Of a DNA stretch of 64,000 bases, positions 11,424-20,398 are shown piece by piece (the stretch's first letter is position 1; each line of letters begins with the position of its first letter). Origin of the DNA: Aldehydirespirator sp965205155. Its GTDB lineage: Bacteria; Actinomycetota; Acidimicrobiia; Acidimicrobiales; Aldehydirespiratoraceae. The translations under genes were made by a program, and so were the position numbers. The stretch is taken from contig OZ242033.1 of the NCBI GenBank assembly GCA_965205155.1, forward strand, positions 3,100,001 through 3,164,000, given 5' to 3'. Under the pieces are notes generated by a model, which searched no databases, had not been told where the DNA came from, and saw nothing but the letters and a program-made list of their open reading frames with translations.

Positions 11424-12773
11424 TTACGGAGTGATCAGCGCGAGAACCTCAGCGACTCGGGTCGGGAGGTCGGCCGGGTCGCTGGACTCCAGGTTCAGGC
11501 GCAGCAATGGCTCGGTATTCGACGGCCGGAGGTTGAACCACCAGTGGCCACAATCGACGGTAAGACCGTCAAGGCGGTCCTGCTCACAGCCTGCGAACGC
11601 CGACGCCACCTGCTCGATCACCCCGCTCTGGTCCGGCACCTCGGTATTGATCTCCCCCGACGCCGCGTAGCGGTCCAGCGGAGCGGCCAGGTCGCTGAGG
11701 TTGCCGTCGTGGCGGCTGAGCGCCTCCAGCACGGCCATCACCGCGATCATGGCGCTGTCGGCGCCGTAGTTGTCCCGGAAGTAGTAGTGACCGGAGTGCT
11801 CGCCTCCGAACACCGCTCCGCTGGAGGCCATCGCCTGCTTCAAGAACGAGTGCCCCACTCTGGTCCGGACGGTTCGGCCTCCCAGTTCCTCCACAACCTC
11901 CTCCAGAGCTCTGGAGCAGATCACGTTGTGCACGACCGTCGCGCCGGCCTCACGCTCGAGCATCACGGTGGCGATGATCGCCGCGGTGAGAGAGCCGGAC
12001 AGCGGCCGGGACAGCTCGTCCACAATGAACACCCGGTCGGCGTCGCCGTCGAAGGCCAGGCCGGCGTCGGCCTCCACGACCTTGACCCTGTCCCGGACAT
12101 CCTGCAGGTTCTCGGTCTTGAGAGGGTCGGCCGGGTGGTTGGGGAACGTTCCGTCCAGCTCGGGATGGAGGTAGTCGACCTCGAGGGGCAGCCGATCGAA
12201 CACGGCCGGAACGACGAGACCGCCCATGCCGTTGGCAGTGTCCACCGCCAGGCGCATCGGCTGCAGCACGCCGGGGCTCACGAAGGACAGGACATGTTCG
12301 ACGTAGCGGTCCAGGATGTCGCGGCGGGCGACAGTCCCGGCGATGGCGGCTCGGGGCGGCCCGGAGAGGGCGAGGGCCTTGATGCGCTCCAGTCCCGTGC
12401 CCGTCCCGATCGGCGACGCGCCCGGGCCGCAGAGCTTGATGCCGTTGTAGCCGACCGGGTTGTGGGACGCGGTGAACATCGCGCCGGGGATGTCGAGCAG
12501 CCCGGAGGCGAAGTACACCATCTCGGTCGCGCACATGCCGATGTCCACTACATCGACACCGCTCGCGGTCGCGCCCCGGCAGAAGGCCGCGGACAGGTCC
12601 GCCCCGTCGGGGCGCATGTCGCGGCCGACCACGATGCGGGTCGCGCCGTGGTCGCGCCCGTGCCCGCCGAAGGCCGCTCCGATGGCGAAGCACGCCTCCG
12701 CGTCGATCTCGGATCCCACGATCCCGCGGATGTCGTAGGCCTTGAAGATGGTGTCGAGATCGGCCACTGCCAC
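11424..12773 (-). CDS. manB: Phosphomannomutase/phosphoglucomutase
   Basis: Interconverts hexose 6-phosphate and 1-phosphate, feeding GDP-mannose and related sugar nucleotides (see gmd, rmd and the nucleotidyltransferase). With the GTG start at 12773 the product is 449 residues: catalytic phosphoserine loop TASHNP at 101-106 (Ser103), metal loop DGDADR at 242-247, sugar-binding GEHSGH at 324-329 and phosphate-binding RPSNTEP at 416-422. The frame stays open upstream inside the preceding glycosyltransferase, but similarity begins at DLDTIFKAYDIRG; GTG 12767 is an alternative start. It begins eight bases after the glycosyltransferase stop. Confidence 0.95.
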   Translation of the reverse strand: MAVADLDTIFKAYDIRGIVGSEIDAEACFAIGAAFGGHGRDHGATRIVVGRDMRPDGADLSAAFCRGATASGVDVVDIGMCATEMVYFASGLLDIPGAMFTASHNPVGYNGIKLCGPGASPIGTGTGLERIKALALSGPPRAAIAGTVARRDILDRYVEHVLSFVSPGVLQPMRLAVDTANGMGGLVVPAVFDRLPLEVDYLHPELDGTFPNHPADPLKTENLQDVRDRVKVVEADAGLAFDGDADRVFIVDELSRPLSGSLTAAIIATVMLEREAGATVVHNVICSRALEEVVEELGGRTVRTRVGHSFLKQAMASSGAVFGGEHSGHYYFRDNYGADSAMIAVMAVLEALSRHDGNLSDLAAPLDRYAASGEINTEVPDQSGVIEQVASAFAGCEQDRLDGLTVDCGHWWFNLRPSNTEPLLRLNLESSDPADLPTRVAEVLALITP

Positions 12774-12780
12774 CTGGAAT

Positions 12781-13509
12781 CTACCCGTGCCACCTCTTCG
12801 GGTAGCGGCCCAGCAGGGCCCGGGCCCGGATGCGGCACATGTCGAGCACCAGTTCCCAGCCGTCGCTGACGACGCGGACCGACGACACGTCGCTGTTGAC
12901 CACCTCGACCGGCACCTGGCGCACCTCCATGCCGAGACGGTCGGCCAGGAAGAGCACCTCGATGTCGAAGGAGAACCGGTCCATGACCGACGCATCCAGC
13001 ACCGCCCCCGCCGCCGGCCGGGAGAAGGCCTTCAGGCCGCACTGGGTGTCGCGGCCCCGGCCGAGCCTCAGCATCCCGCGTAGAAGGCCGACGACCAGGC
13101 TTCCTGCTCGCCGCAGCCCGGACGGGGCGGTCACGGCCACCGAGTCGGGATGGTGGCGGTCGCCGACCGCCATGTCGGCTCCCCCCTCCACCTCATCGAG
13201 CAGTGCGACGAGCTGGTTCGGCGCATAGGCGAGATCAGCGTCGGTGAAGGCCACCACCTCTCCCGAGGAGGCCCGCATCCCCGCCCTGATCGCCTCTCCC
13301 TTGCCCCGGTTCGCCCCGAACTCCACCACGATGTCCGCGCCTGCAGCCCGAGCCGCCTCAGCGGTGCCGTCGTCGGAGCCGTCGTCGACCACCAGGATCT
13401 CCGCGCCGCCCCCGGCATCGACTGAGGCGAGGGCGGCCCGCAGCCGGGTCACGGTGTCGCCGATGCGACCGGCCTCCTGGTAGGCCGGCACGACCACCGA
13501 GAACCTCAC
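12781..13509 (-). CDS. GT2 glycosyltransferase, polyprenyl-phosphate sugar synthase type
   Basis: 242 residues. A GT-A fold with VDDGSDDGT at 41-49 and the metal-binding TDAD at 89-92, plus the dolichyl-phosphate-glucose synthase-like features NRGKGEAIRAGM and DTQCGLKAF. Such enzymes load a sugar from a nucleotide donor onto polyprenyl phosphate for use by GT-C transferases outside the membrane. Its GTG start overlaps the stop of the upstream 938-residue membrane protein by four bases (GTGA), so the pair is probably translationally coupled and may work as lipid-linked sugar maker and user. Confidence 0.9.
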   Translation of the reverse strand: MRFSVVVPAYQEAGRIGDTVTRLRAALASVDAGGGAEILVVDDGSDDGTAEAARAAGADIVVEFGANRGKGEAIRAGMRASSGEVVAFTDADLAYAPNQLVALLDEVEGGADMAVGDRHHPDSVAVTAPSGLRRAGSLVVGLLRGMLRLGRGRDTQCGLKAFSRPAAGAVLDASVMDRFSFDIEVLFLADRLGMEVRQVPVEVVNSDVSSVRVVSDGWELVLDMCRIRARALLGRYPKRWHG

Positions 13510-16322
13510 AGCTCCGTGACCTCCCCCGCCGTGTCAGCGTCGTCGGTTCGGGCTCCCACACCCGCACCCCGTCTCGGGCGCAGCACCAGCCACGCCACCA
13601 CGGCGAGGCCGACCAGGGTGACCGCCATCGAGAACCACTCCACCGGGCTGCGGCTGTAGGTCAGGCGGACCTCGGTGCTGGTCGGCACCACCACCATGAA
13701 GTTGGGCGTCGCCCGGTAGGGCCCATCCGCGCCCGACACCGACCAGTTCGGGAAGTACGACGTCCGCACCAGCACCGGTGAGCCCACCCGGTCCACCGAG
13801 AACGAGATCGAATGATCATCGCGGACCACGGCGCTGACGGTCGCCTGTTCGATCTCGGCGGTGGGTGCGACATCGGGCAGGACCGACGACAACCGGCGCA
13901 TCACCTCCTGCCGGCTCAAGTCGGTGCCGGACAGCCCGTCGCCGGGCTCCCCCCGGACATCGGGCAGCGCCATCCGAGGCCAGTCGGCGGGGCCGTCGGC
14001 CGCGAGCACGGGTCCGTCCCGACCGGCCGCGAGGAAGGCGCCGACCGATGCCTCAAGCCAATCGTCGCTCGAGTCGTCGAGGCCTTCGACCACCACCGGC
14101 AGGGTGGACAGCCCCGTCACCGGAGCGCTGCCGGACACCTCGAACACGACCCACGGACCCAGCCTTGTCGAGCCGATCTCGCTGAGTCCGGCAGAGGCCC
14201 GGGCCTGCCGCACCGCGTCGGAAGAGAACGCCATGTAGTAGCGAACCCCCATGAGCCTCATGTGCTCCACGCCCCTGGCGACATCGAGACCCGAGTAGGG
14301 CAGGTCCCGCTGGGCCCGCGACGGGGCGGACGACAACTCCGACTGCATCAGGAAATGGTACGGGACGGTGGCCGAGGCCTCGAAGTAGAGACCCTCCATG
14401 GAGGCGATGCACCGGTCGGTCCAGTACGGCAGCAGCATGGGTGCCATCGGCGTGCCGTAGGACCCGAGCCGCCCGGCCTCGTATTCCCAGAGGGCCGGGC
14501 CGCAGCCGTGGGTCTCACCGATCCCGTCCATGGTCTCGACGAGATCCCAGTACTCGGAGCTGCCCCCGCCGTCGGCGGTCGGGCCCCTGCCCTCGTAGCC
14601 CTCGAAGTTGTACTCGACCCAGTACGAGCCGAGGTTGGACTCGCTGGAACTGAAGGGTCCCCACCGGTAGACGCCGTCGTCGCCGAGTTGCCCGCCGGGA
14701 AGCGACCGCAGCGGCAGCCCCACCATCACCATCGCCGCGGCCGTGACCAGCGCCACCGCACCGCCGGCCGCGACCGTCCCCGCCGACCGGCGCGCCAGCG
14801 AGGGCAGGCGCGCCGCCCCTTCCTCGTCTCCTCCAGCCTTCTCGACATCCTCAACTTCTTCGACCTCTTCAGCCCGCGCCGCCTGCCGCCGGTCGATGGC
14901 CTCGCGTCCCATACGGATCGCCTCGCCTATGCCGAGAGCCGCGGTCAGGTACACGGTGAGGTAGTAGAAGGGCAGGATCCGGACATTCCAGAGGCGTCCC
15001 TCGGGCAGGATCACGAAGCCGGTCGCGACGATCGCCCCTGCCACCGCCAGCGCCATGCCGAGCCGGGCCCGCCTGAAGAACAGCAGCCCCGCTCCCACCA
15101 GCGCCAGGACGATGAACAGCTGCAGCGGCGGATCGTTCGTCAGGAAGCTGTAGTCGAAGGAGCTCCGCGACCACAGCGAGGACAGGTAGCGGCGCTCCTT
15201 TCCCCAGCCCATGTCGTTGAGCAGGCCCCGGTTCCACCAGAACGGAAACACCCACCACGCGCTGAGAGCCGCGGCGAGCGCTCCGGTGGAGACGGTCCAG
15301 GAGAGCCGGCTGCGCCACTCGACGGCGCGCCACGGCAGAACGAGCAGCAGCGCGGCGACCGCGGCCAGCGCGAAGAAGGCAGAGAACAGGTGCATCAGCC
15401 CGGTGAGAGCCAGCAGCGCACCGGCCAGGACCCGGTGACTGCCCGCGGGCATGCCCCGCGCCGCGACGCCGATGAACAGGACCGCGCCGGCCAGGCCCAG
15501 CGAGTAGGCGAACTCGCCCGCCATCGTCGACATGAGGTTGCCGCCGTAGATGTTGAACGAGCGGTCGAACAGGAACAGCAGGGTGGCCGCCGAGGCCAGC
15601 ACCTGACTCTCGGCGGAGACCCCACCGAGACGCGCCATCGCCCAGACAGCCACCGGCAGCGCCACCACGCCCGCGATCGTCACCAGCTTCAGAGCTACGC
15701 CGTAGGGCATGGGGACTGCGAGCAGCGCGACGGTGGCCGCGGTGACGGCCGCTCCCGCCCGCCAGCGGGGTCGCCCCCTCAGGCCGTACCACGCCCACCA
15801 GGCCGCTACGGCGGGCAGCAGCAGCCCGGCCAGAGCCCGGTTGGCCACCGGGTCGTCGATGAACAGCTTGGCCGCGCCGCAGATCCCGGCGACAGCCAGC
15901 GCTATGGCCCAGCACTGGCTGGCGGGACGGCCCGTCCGTCGCATGATCACCATCGCCACCGCCCCGGCCGCGGAGGCCACCGCGAGATAGGCGAAGACGG
16001 CCGCGCCAATGTCGAGGCCCACGTCGATCATCACGACGAGCAACGACGGGACCACCATGTAGAACGCGAATGCGGGAAAGCCGGCGTACCAGTCGTGGGT
16101 CCAGCCGGTCAGCCTCAGCTCGCCGATGAGAACATCCCTCAGGTAGGCGGGCGCCCAGACGTGAGCCCCGAGGTCTCCCCCGGTGGGCGTGGTGTCGGTG
16201 AACCAGAGCCAGGGCCGCAGGTTGACGACCACGAACCCGACGACCGCCACCAGCACCGCCGCGGCAGGGACGAGCCCCCGGCGGCGACCGCTCAACACGG
16301 GCAAGTAGCATAAGGCGGTCAT
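13506..16322 (-). CDS. Large polytopic membrane protein, PTPS-related/GT-C type
   Basis: A 938-residue membrane protein with about a dozen hydrophobic segments in residues 18-560 and a long extracytoplasmic C-terminal domain ending in one last membrane helix (about 900-925). The first loop, TPTGGDLGAHVWAPAYLRD followed by WTHDWYAGFPAFAFYM, matches the actinobacterial PTPS-related membrane family; its acidic residues after the first helix resemble GT-C glycosyltransferases. Probably transfers a lipid-linked sugar outside the cell (inference), with the overlapping GT2 gene as supplier. Residues about 480-500 form an E/V-rich linker. ATG at 16322 overlaps the divergent gene's start, so the real start may be GTG 16298. 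Confidence 0.78.
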   Translation of the reverse strand: MTALCYLPVLSGRRRGLVPAAAVLVAVVGFVVVNLRPWLWFTDTTPTGGDLGAHVWAPAYLRDVLIGELRLTGWTHDWYAGFPAFAFYMVVPSLLVVMIDVGLDIGAAVFAYLAVASAAGAVAMVIMRRTGRPASQCWAIALAVAGICGAAKLFIDDPVANRALAGLLLPAVAAWWAWYGLRGRPRWRAGAAVTAATVALLAVPMPYGVALKLVTIAGVVALPVAVWAMARLGGVSAESQVLASAATLLFLFDRSFNIYGGNLMSTMAGEFAYSLGLAGAVLFIGVAARGMPAGSHRVLAGALLALTGLMHLFSAFFALAAVAALLLVLPWRAVEWRSRLSWTVSTGALAAALSAWWVFPFWWNRGLLNDMGWGKERRYLSSLWSRSSFDYSFLTNDPPLQLFIVLALVGAGLLFFRRARLGMALAVAGAIVATGFVILPEGRLWNVRILPFYYLTVYLTAALGIGEAIRMGREAIDRRQAARAEEVEEVEDVEKAGGDEEGAARLPSLARRSAGTVAAGGAVALVTAAAMVMVGLPLRSLPGGQLGDDGVYRWGPFSSSESNLGSYWVEYNFEGYEGRGPTADGGGSSEYWDLVETMDGIGETHGCGPALWEYEAGRLGSYGTPMAPMLLPYWTDRCIASMEGLYFEASATVPYHFLMQSELSSAPSRAQRDLPYSGLDVARGVEHMRLMGVRYYMAFSSDAVRQARASAGLSEIGSTRLGPWVVFEVSGSAPVTGLSTLPVVVEGLDDSSDDWLEASVGAFLAAGRDGPVLAADGPADWPRMALPDVRGEPGDGLSGTDLSRQEVMRRLSSVLPDVAPTAEIEQATVSAVVRDDHSISFSVDRVGSPVLVRTSYFPNWSVSGADGPYRATPNFMVVVPTSTEVRLTYSRSPVEWFSMAVTLVGLAVVAWLVLRPRRGAGVGARTDDADTAGEVTEL
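16306..16311 (+). promoter_or_regulatory. -10 box TAGCAT for membrane paralog A
   Basis: TAGCAT ends nine bases before ATG 16321, consistent with a leaderless or nearly leaderless transcript. It lies inside the first codons of the divergent 938-residue gene if that gene starts at 16322. Confidence 0.4.
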
Positions 16323-17901
16323 GGGTTGCTCAGTTGGGCGCAGGTTGGCCGTGGCCGCGCCCAGCGTGATGATCGCAGTTCCCCTCGCCGGATTCGCCTT
16401 CCAGCTGGATCAGCGCATCGCGATCTATCGGAGTGCCGCCGAAGGCCTGGCCAACCCGCTGCCGGCCGCCCGCCACGCGGTCGACAGCATCGACGAGTAC
16501 TTGAGCCGCGGCAACTTCCGGCCGCTGGGCCGCTTTCTGGAGGCGATCTCTGACGGCTTCGTCTTCGAAGCGGCCGCTGCGACCGGTGTGTCGCCGAATG
16601 TTGCCCACGGAGTGATCCGGATCGCGATGGTCGGGCTCCTGGCCCTGATTGCGGCGCGGGTCCTGGGCGCGATACTGCGCTCGGCAGGGTGGGCGCCCTC
16701 CGGCCACCCGGTCGTCGTGCTCTATCCCCTGATGCTGGCGATGACTCTCGTGGCCGGTGATGCCGACGGGCCGATGGTGATCTATCCGTTCACCGCGATC
16801 GGCACCTCCGTACTGGTTCTGGCCATCGCGCTCGCGGTTGCCCGTGACTCGGGCATGGTTGACAGACCCGTTTCGCGGCGGGAAGCGCTGTGGATGCTCC
16901 TGCTGGGAGCGATAGCGGCCGTCACCTACGATCTGGCGTACATCGCCGCGCCCCTGGCCGCGGCGCTGGTCATCGCCCGCAGCGCTGCCGCCGGCATGTC
17001 GGCGCGGGAGACGGTGCGCACCGCCGCCTGGCGACGCTTCATGTTTCTCGCCACCGGATTCCTGATCGCTTTCGTGCCGGTGCGAGCGGTCATTGCTCAG
17101 CGATGCAGCGAGGCGGAGTGCTACTCGGGGTCAGACGTGTACCTGTCGGGCGACATCGTCTCCCGAACCGCCGACCGGGTAGCTACCGGTGTGCCGCCGG
17201 CAGGATGGTCCCACGTTGCGGAACTGGCACGCCGGGGCGACCGCTTCGGATTCGGGTTCGCCGATCTGATGGCCAACTCCATGCTGGTGGTCCTGGTCGC
17301 CGGGATCGCCCTCGTGGCCGTCGGCGCGGGCAGGCGAGCCTCTCGCCTGAGCCGGTCGTCCACCGACGGCGCCACGGACTGGCGCCGCCCTGCTGCCAGT
17401 GTCGGTCTGTTCGGGCTGGCACTCGCAGTCCTTCCGGCGCTGCTCGTGAGCGCATCAAGGTTCCTGCACGCGTACGACTACGCCGTGGGAGAAGCCTGGC
17501 GCGACACGGTCCTCGTTCAGACGGGCTGGTCGCTGATGATCGCCGCCATCGGAGTGGTGCTCACTGAAGCCGTCCGATCGAAGGGCGGCAGGAGGATCGC
17601 GGTGTGGGCGGCGGCCGCACTGCTCGCCGCGGGCTGTACGGCCACCCTGCTCTCGAATCAGCAGCTGAACCGGATCGATCAGGCGACCTCGCTCTCGGCG
17701 ATCAACAACCAGATCGCGACGGCCACGATCCACTTTGACCCCGGCCGCTCCGGAAACGCGAACCGCTGCAACCTGATCGAGGCCTTCGCCGCGGTCGAGG
17801 GTAGGTCGAACTGGGAGGAGGAGACGAGGCAGTTCCGCGCCGTGCTGGACACGCTGATGCTCGACCGCTACGGCCGGCCCTTCTGCGCCCCCGCCGCGTA
17901 G
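16321..17901 (+). CDS. Unrecognised polytopic membrane protein, paralog A
   Basis: 526 residues, about ten membrane helices. It is one of three related proteins in this window. Shared features: an aspartate just after helix 1 (D30), GNFRPLGRF at 64-72 in a long first loop, a helix pair with VTYDLAYIAAPLAAAL (about 201-216), a loop CSEAECYSGS with C262 and C267, FADLMANSM, an EAWRDTVLVQTGW segment, and a C-terminal RCNLIEAF...RPFC with C483 and C522. Four conserved cysteines in predicted outside loops suggest disulfides. The acidic residue after helix 1 is compatible with a GT-C glycosyltransferase, but I recognise no named family. Start chosen at ATG 16321. Confidence 0.75.
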   Translation: MGCSVGRRLAVAAPSVMIAVPLAGFAFQLDQRIAIYRSAAEGLANPLPAARHAVDSIDEYLSRGNFRPLGRFLEAISDGFVFEAAAATGVSPNVAHGVIRIAMVGLLALIAARVLGAILRSAGWAPSGHPVVVLYPLMLAMTLVAGDADGPMVIYPFTAIGTSVLVLAIALAVARDSGMVDRPVSRREALWMLLLGAIAAVTYDLAYIAAPLAAALVIARSAAAGMSARETVRTAAWRRFMFLATGFLIAFVPVRAVIAQRCSEAECYSGSDVYLSGDIVSRTADRVATGVPPAGWSHVAELARRGDRFGFGFADLMANSMLVVLVAGIALVAVGAGRRASRLSRSSTDGATDWRRPAASVGLFGLALAVLPALLVSASRFLHAYDYAVGEAWRDTVLVQTGWSLMIAAIGVVLTEAVRSKGGRRIAVWAAAALLAAGCTATLLSNQQLNRIDQATSLSAINNQIATATIHFDPGRSGNANRCNLIEAFAAVEGRSNWEEETRQFRAVLDTLMLDRYGRPFCAPAA

Positions 17902-17920
17902 GACAAGCAGCGGGGGCGCG

Positions 17921-18619
17921 TCAAACCGACAGCGCGATGACGGTGACCGCGTTGAAGGCAGTGTGCGACCACAGGGCTGCGCCCATGCGCCGGGTGGCCA
18001 GCACCAGCAGGCCGTGCACGATCCCGATCACGAGCAGCGCGGGGAACTGCACCACCTGGAAGTGGACCACCGCGAACGCGAGCGAGGAGACCGCGACCGC
18101 ACGGACCGGCCCGAAGCGGTCCCGTAGGGCCCCCTGGAGCAGGCCCCGGAAGAACACCTCCTCGGTGAGGGGAGCCGCGATCACGGTCATGAGCACCAAC
18201 GCGGCCATCTCCAGGGGCGCCTCTGCCATCCCGACCAGCTCTCGGGCCGGCTCCTCCACGTCGAGATCCTCGAACACCTCGAGGATCGGGATGTAGAGCA
18301 GCGGGAGCACCACCAGTTGCAGCAGCAAGCCGACGGCGAGGCCCAGCGGCACATCGACAGGCCGCATTCGCCAACCCATCTGCTCGGACCAGCGCAGGCC
18401 GCGCGTCCGGGCCAGCAGCGGCGTGCCGAGCAGCCCGATCCACAGGGGAACCTGCAGCAGGACCAGCGAGCCCAGCGTCAACTCCGAGGACGCCTCCTCG
18501 GCGTCCACTCCCTGAAGGGCCACAAGCGCGATCAGGGCGACCAGGCTCCCCAGGAACCCCACGGCCCATCCGACCACGGCCCATTTCAGCCGCGTCGTGG
18601 CCGGCATCATCGTCGGCAT
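17921..18619 (-). CDS. CPBP-family intramembrane metalloprotease
   Basis: 232 residues with about seven membrane helices and the three CPBP (CAAX protease and bacteriocin-processing) motifs: EEVFFRGLLQ (glutamate pair and arginine), FAVVHFQ (histidine) and HTAFNA (histidine). These residues bind the catalytic zinc in the family; substrates are rarely known, and roles include prenyl-protein processing and self-immunity. The frame extends upstream to a GTG at 18655, but those 12 codons (SEANKSGSE...) are translated from dispersed repeat R3, so ATG 18619 is preferred. It converges with paralog A. Confidence 0.88.
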   Translation of the reverse strand: MPTMMPATTRLKWAVVGWAVGFLGSLVALIALVALQGVDAEEASSELTLGSLVLLQVPLWIGLLGTPLLARTRGLRWSEQMGWRMRPVDVPLGLAVGLLLQLVVLPLLYIPILEVFEDLDVEEPARELVGMAEAPLEMAALVLMTVIAAPLTEEVFFRGLLQGALRDRFGPVRAVAVSSLAFAVVHFQVVQFPALLVIGIVHGLLVLATRRMGAALWSHTAFNAVTVIALSV

Positions 18620-18632
18620 GCTGCCCTCACTT

Positions 18633-18691
18633 CCGCTCTTGTTCGCTTCGCTCACGGGCCGCTCGGGCCACGGCTTCGCAAGCTCAGCCTC
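18633..18691 (-). repeat. Dispersed intergenic repeat, copy R3
   Basis: The core is at 18679-18633 on the minus strand; a shortened left end (CAGCCTCTCAG on the plus strand) reaches the stop codon of membrane paralog C. It spans exactly from that stop to the start region of the CPBP gene and adds a spurious GTG-initiated N-terminus to the latter. Confidence 0.8.
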
Positions 18692-20353
18692 TCAGTTCTC
18701 CACTGGGCAGAAGTCCGCGCCGTACCTGGACCTCGACAACCGGTTCAGTTCCTCGAGCACCCGGGCGCCCGAATGCCAGCAGTCCTTGCAGTTGCGGTCG
18801 GCGTAGACCGTGATGAGCTCGCACCGTACGGCTCGGCCCTCCTCCGACCGGTCGAAGTCGACGCTGGCGGTGGAGATGAGGTTGACCATGCTGCCGTCAG
18901 ACCCGGTACGTCTCCAGATCGAGAACTTGTCGTTGGCCATGAAGGCATTCATCGACATGACGAACACCGCGGCCGCGATCCCGGCAGCCAGCCATCTTCG
19001 CCGGTTCCGGCGGCCTTCTCGCCGATGGCCCGCATACGACAGCGCGATGACGGCCAGACCGTAGAGGACGAGGGCCCATGAGACTTGAACCAGCAGCGAG
19101 TCACGCCACTGATCCAGTCCGAAGCCGCGGTCGTGCCACCCCTGCAGTCCCTCAGAAAGGCTGACCATCAGAGTCGCCAGCAGCGCCAGAAGGCTCCCGA
19201 GTCCACACAGGACCACACCCAGCCTGCGTTGAGCATCGGTGGAAAGGTCGTCGTCGGTTGCGGGCCCACGAGACATCCGTGCTGCGGCGACGGCTGCGAG
19301 GAACCCCAGCGACAGGACGACCAGAATCAACCAGACATTGGTCGCGAAGTCGGCCGGGTCGCGAGCCGAGGACAGATTGTCGTAGTCGCCGGCCAGCGTC
19401 GACGACAGCGTCTGGAACTGCAGCCCGGCCACTGCCCTGCCGAGCCACTGCTCGACCGCCAGAGTCGACAGAACCGCTGAGGAGCCCTCGTAGCATTCGC
19501 CCCGGGAGCACTCAGCCGCGATTGCCAGCCGGCTGGGCACGAACACCGCCAGGAAGCCGGCCGACAGCGCTATGAGCCTCCGGAACGCCGAGCTCCGGAA
19601 GATCTCTCCTCCGGATTGGCGCGACAGCCACCCGCGAGCAGCCAGGGTGAGCAGGCATACCAGGGGAACGAGGTAGAGAAGCTCGGACGTCATGGCGCTG
19701 ACCATTCCAAGAACGGCGCACCAGGCGGCCTGACCGGACCTCAGGCCCCGCTGTGCCATGGCCGGGCCTGAGGAGACATACAGCGGTACCAGCAGCATGT
19801 AGATCGCCACCGACACGAAGAAGAACGGGAAGAACGACAAAGGGTGCAGTGCGCCGGAGACGACGAACGTCGACGCCAGCACCAAAGGAAAGCCGGCCAG
19901 CACCGGAGGCACAGGCGCGGACAGATCCAGAAGCCGTCGCCCGGCGACCGCCGCGCCCGGCGAGGACGCGGATCTCGCTGAGTCGTACAGCGCGAGGACG
20001 AAGCCCATCGCGGCTACCGCCAGAGCCGACACCATGATGAGGCGGACAACTCCTTGGACCACGTGCGGTGCCACCCCGGTTCCGGCCGCCACCTCGAATA
20101 TGGAGGTCTGCTCCATGTATATGACGAACCGTCCCAGCGGGCGGAAGTTCCCCTGCCGGAGAAAGTCGTCTATCTCAGCGAGATTCTGATTCACGATCGC
20201 GAACGGGTCTGCGCCGAATGCGCCCGTCAGCCAATACATCATGATCCGCTGGTCGCTGTGGAACGTCAGCCCCAGCAACGGGGCCATGATCAGCGCCGAC
20301 GGTCCGGCGACATGCAGGAGGGGCCTCCTCAGAATGCTCCGCTGCAGTCGCAT
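18692..20353 (-). CDS. Unrecognised polytopic membrane protein, paralog C
   Basis: 553 residues and about ten membrane helices, related to the products of 16321-17901 and 20399-22120 but the most diverged of the three. It keeps D34 after helix 1, GNFRPLGRF at 68-76, the loop CSRGECYEGS, DPADFATN, DQWRDSLLVQVSW and a C-terminal RCELITVY...DFC; it adds a CKDC pair close to the end. The TYD of the other two becomes TSE. ATG 20353 is chosen because the shared N-terminus begins there; an open frame continues upstream but overlaps the divergent gene. Its only same-strand neighbour is the CPBP gene, via repeat R3. Confidence 0.72.
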   Translation of the reverse strand: MRLQRSILRRPLLHVAGPSALIMAPLLGLTFHSDQRIMMYWLTGAFGADPFAIVNQNLAEIDDFLRQGNFRPLGRFVIYMEQTSIFEVAAGTGVAPHVVQGVVRLIMVSALAVAAMGFVLALYDSARSASSPGAAVAGRRLLDLSAPVPPVLAGFPLVLASTFVVSGALHPLSFFPFFFVSVAIYMLLVPLYVSSGPAMAQRGLRSGQAAWCAVLGMVSAMTSELLYLVPLVCLLTLAARGWLSRQSGGEIFRSSAFRRLIALSAGFLAVFVPSRLAIAAECSRGECYEGSSAVLSTLAVEQWLGRAVAGLQFQTLSSTLAGDYDNLSSARDPADFATNVWLILVVLSLGFLAAVAAARMSRGPATDDDLSTDAQRRLGVVLCGLGSLLALLATLMVSLSEGLQGWHDRGFGLDQWRDSLLVQVSWALVLYGLAVIALSYAGHRREGRRNRRRWLAAGIAAAVFVMSMNAFMANDKFSIWRRTGSDGSMVNLISTASVDFDRSEEGRAVRCELITVYADRNCKDCWHSGARVLEELNRLSRSRYGADFCPVEN

Positions 20354-20386
20354 CGTCGCCGAGGCTACATCCCGCCCGCAGGCCAC

Positions 20387-20392
20387 TAGCCT
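20387..20392 (+). promoter_or_regulatory. -10 box TAGCCT for membrane paralog B (leaderless)
   Basis: TAGCCT ends six bases before GTG 20399, within a 45-bp gap between divergent paralogs C and B. The same CTAGCCTGA string precedes ftsH. Confidence 0.5.
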
Positions 20393-20398
20393 GATCCC

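Noticed and set aside
13812..16313. 833-codon open frame opposite the PTPS-related membrane gene
   Set aside because: Composition is Gln/Arg/His/Pro-rich as expected from the reverse complement of hydrophobic codons; no motifs.
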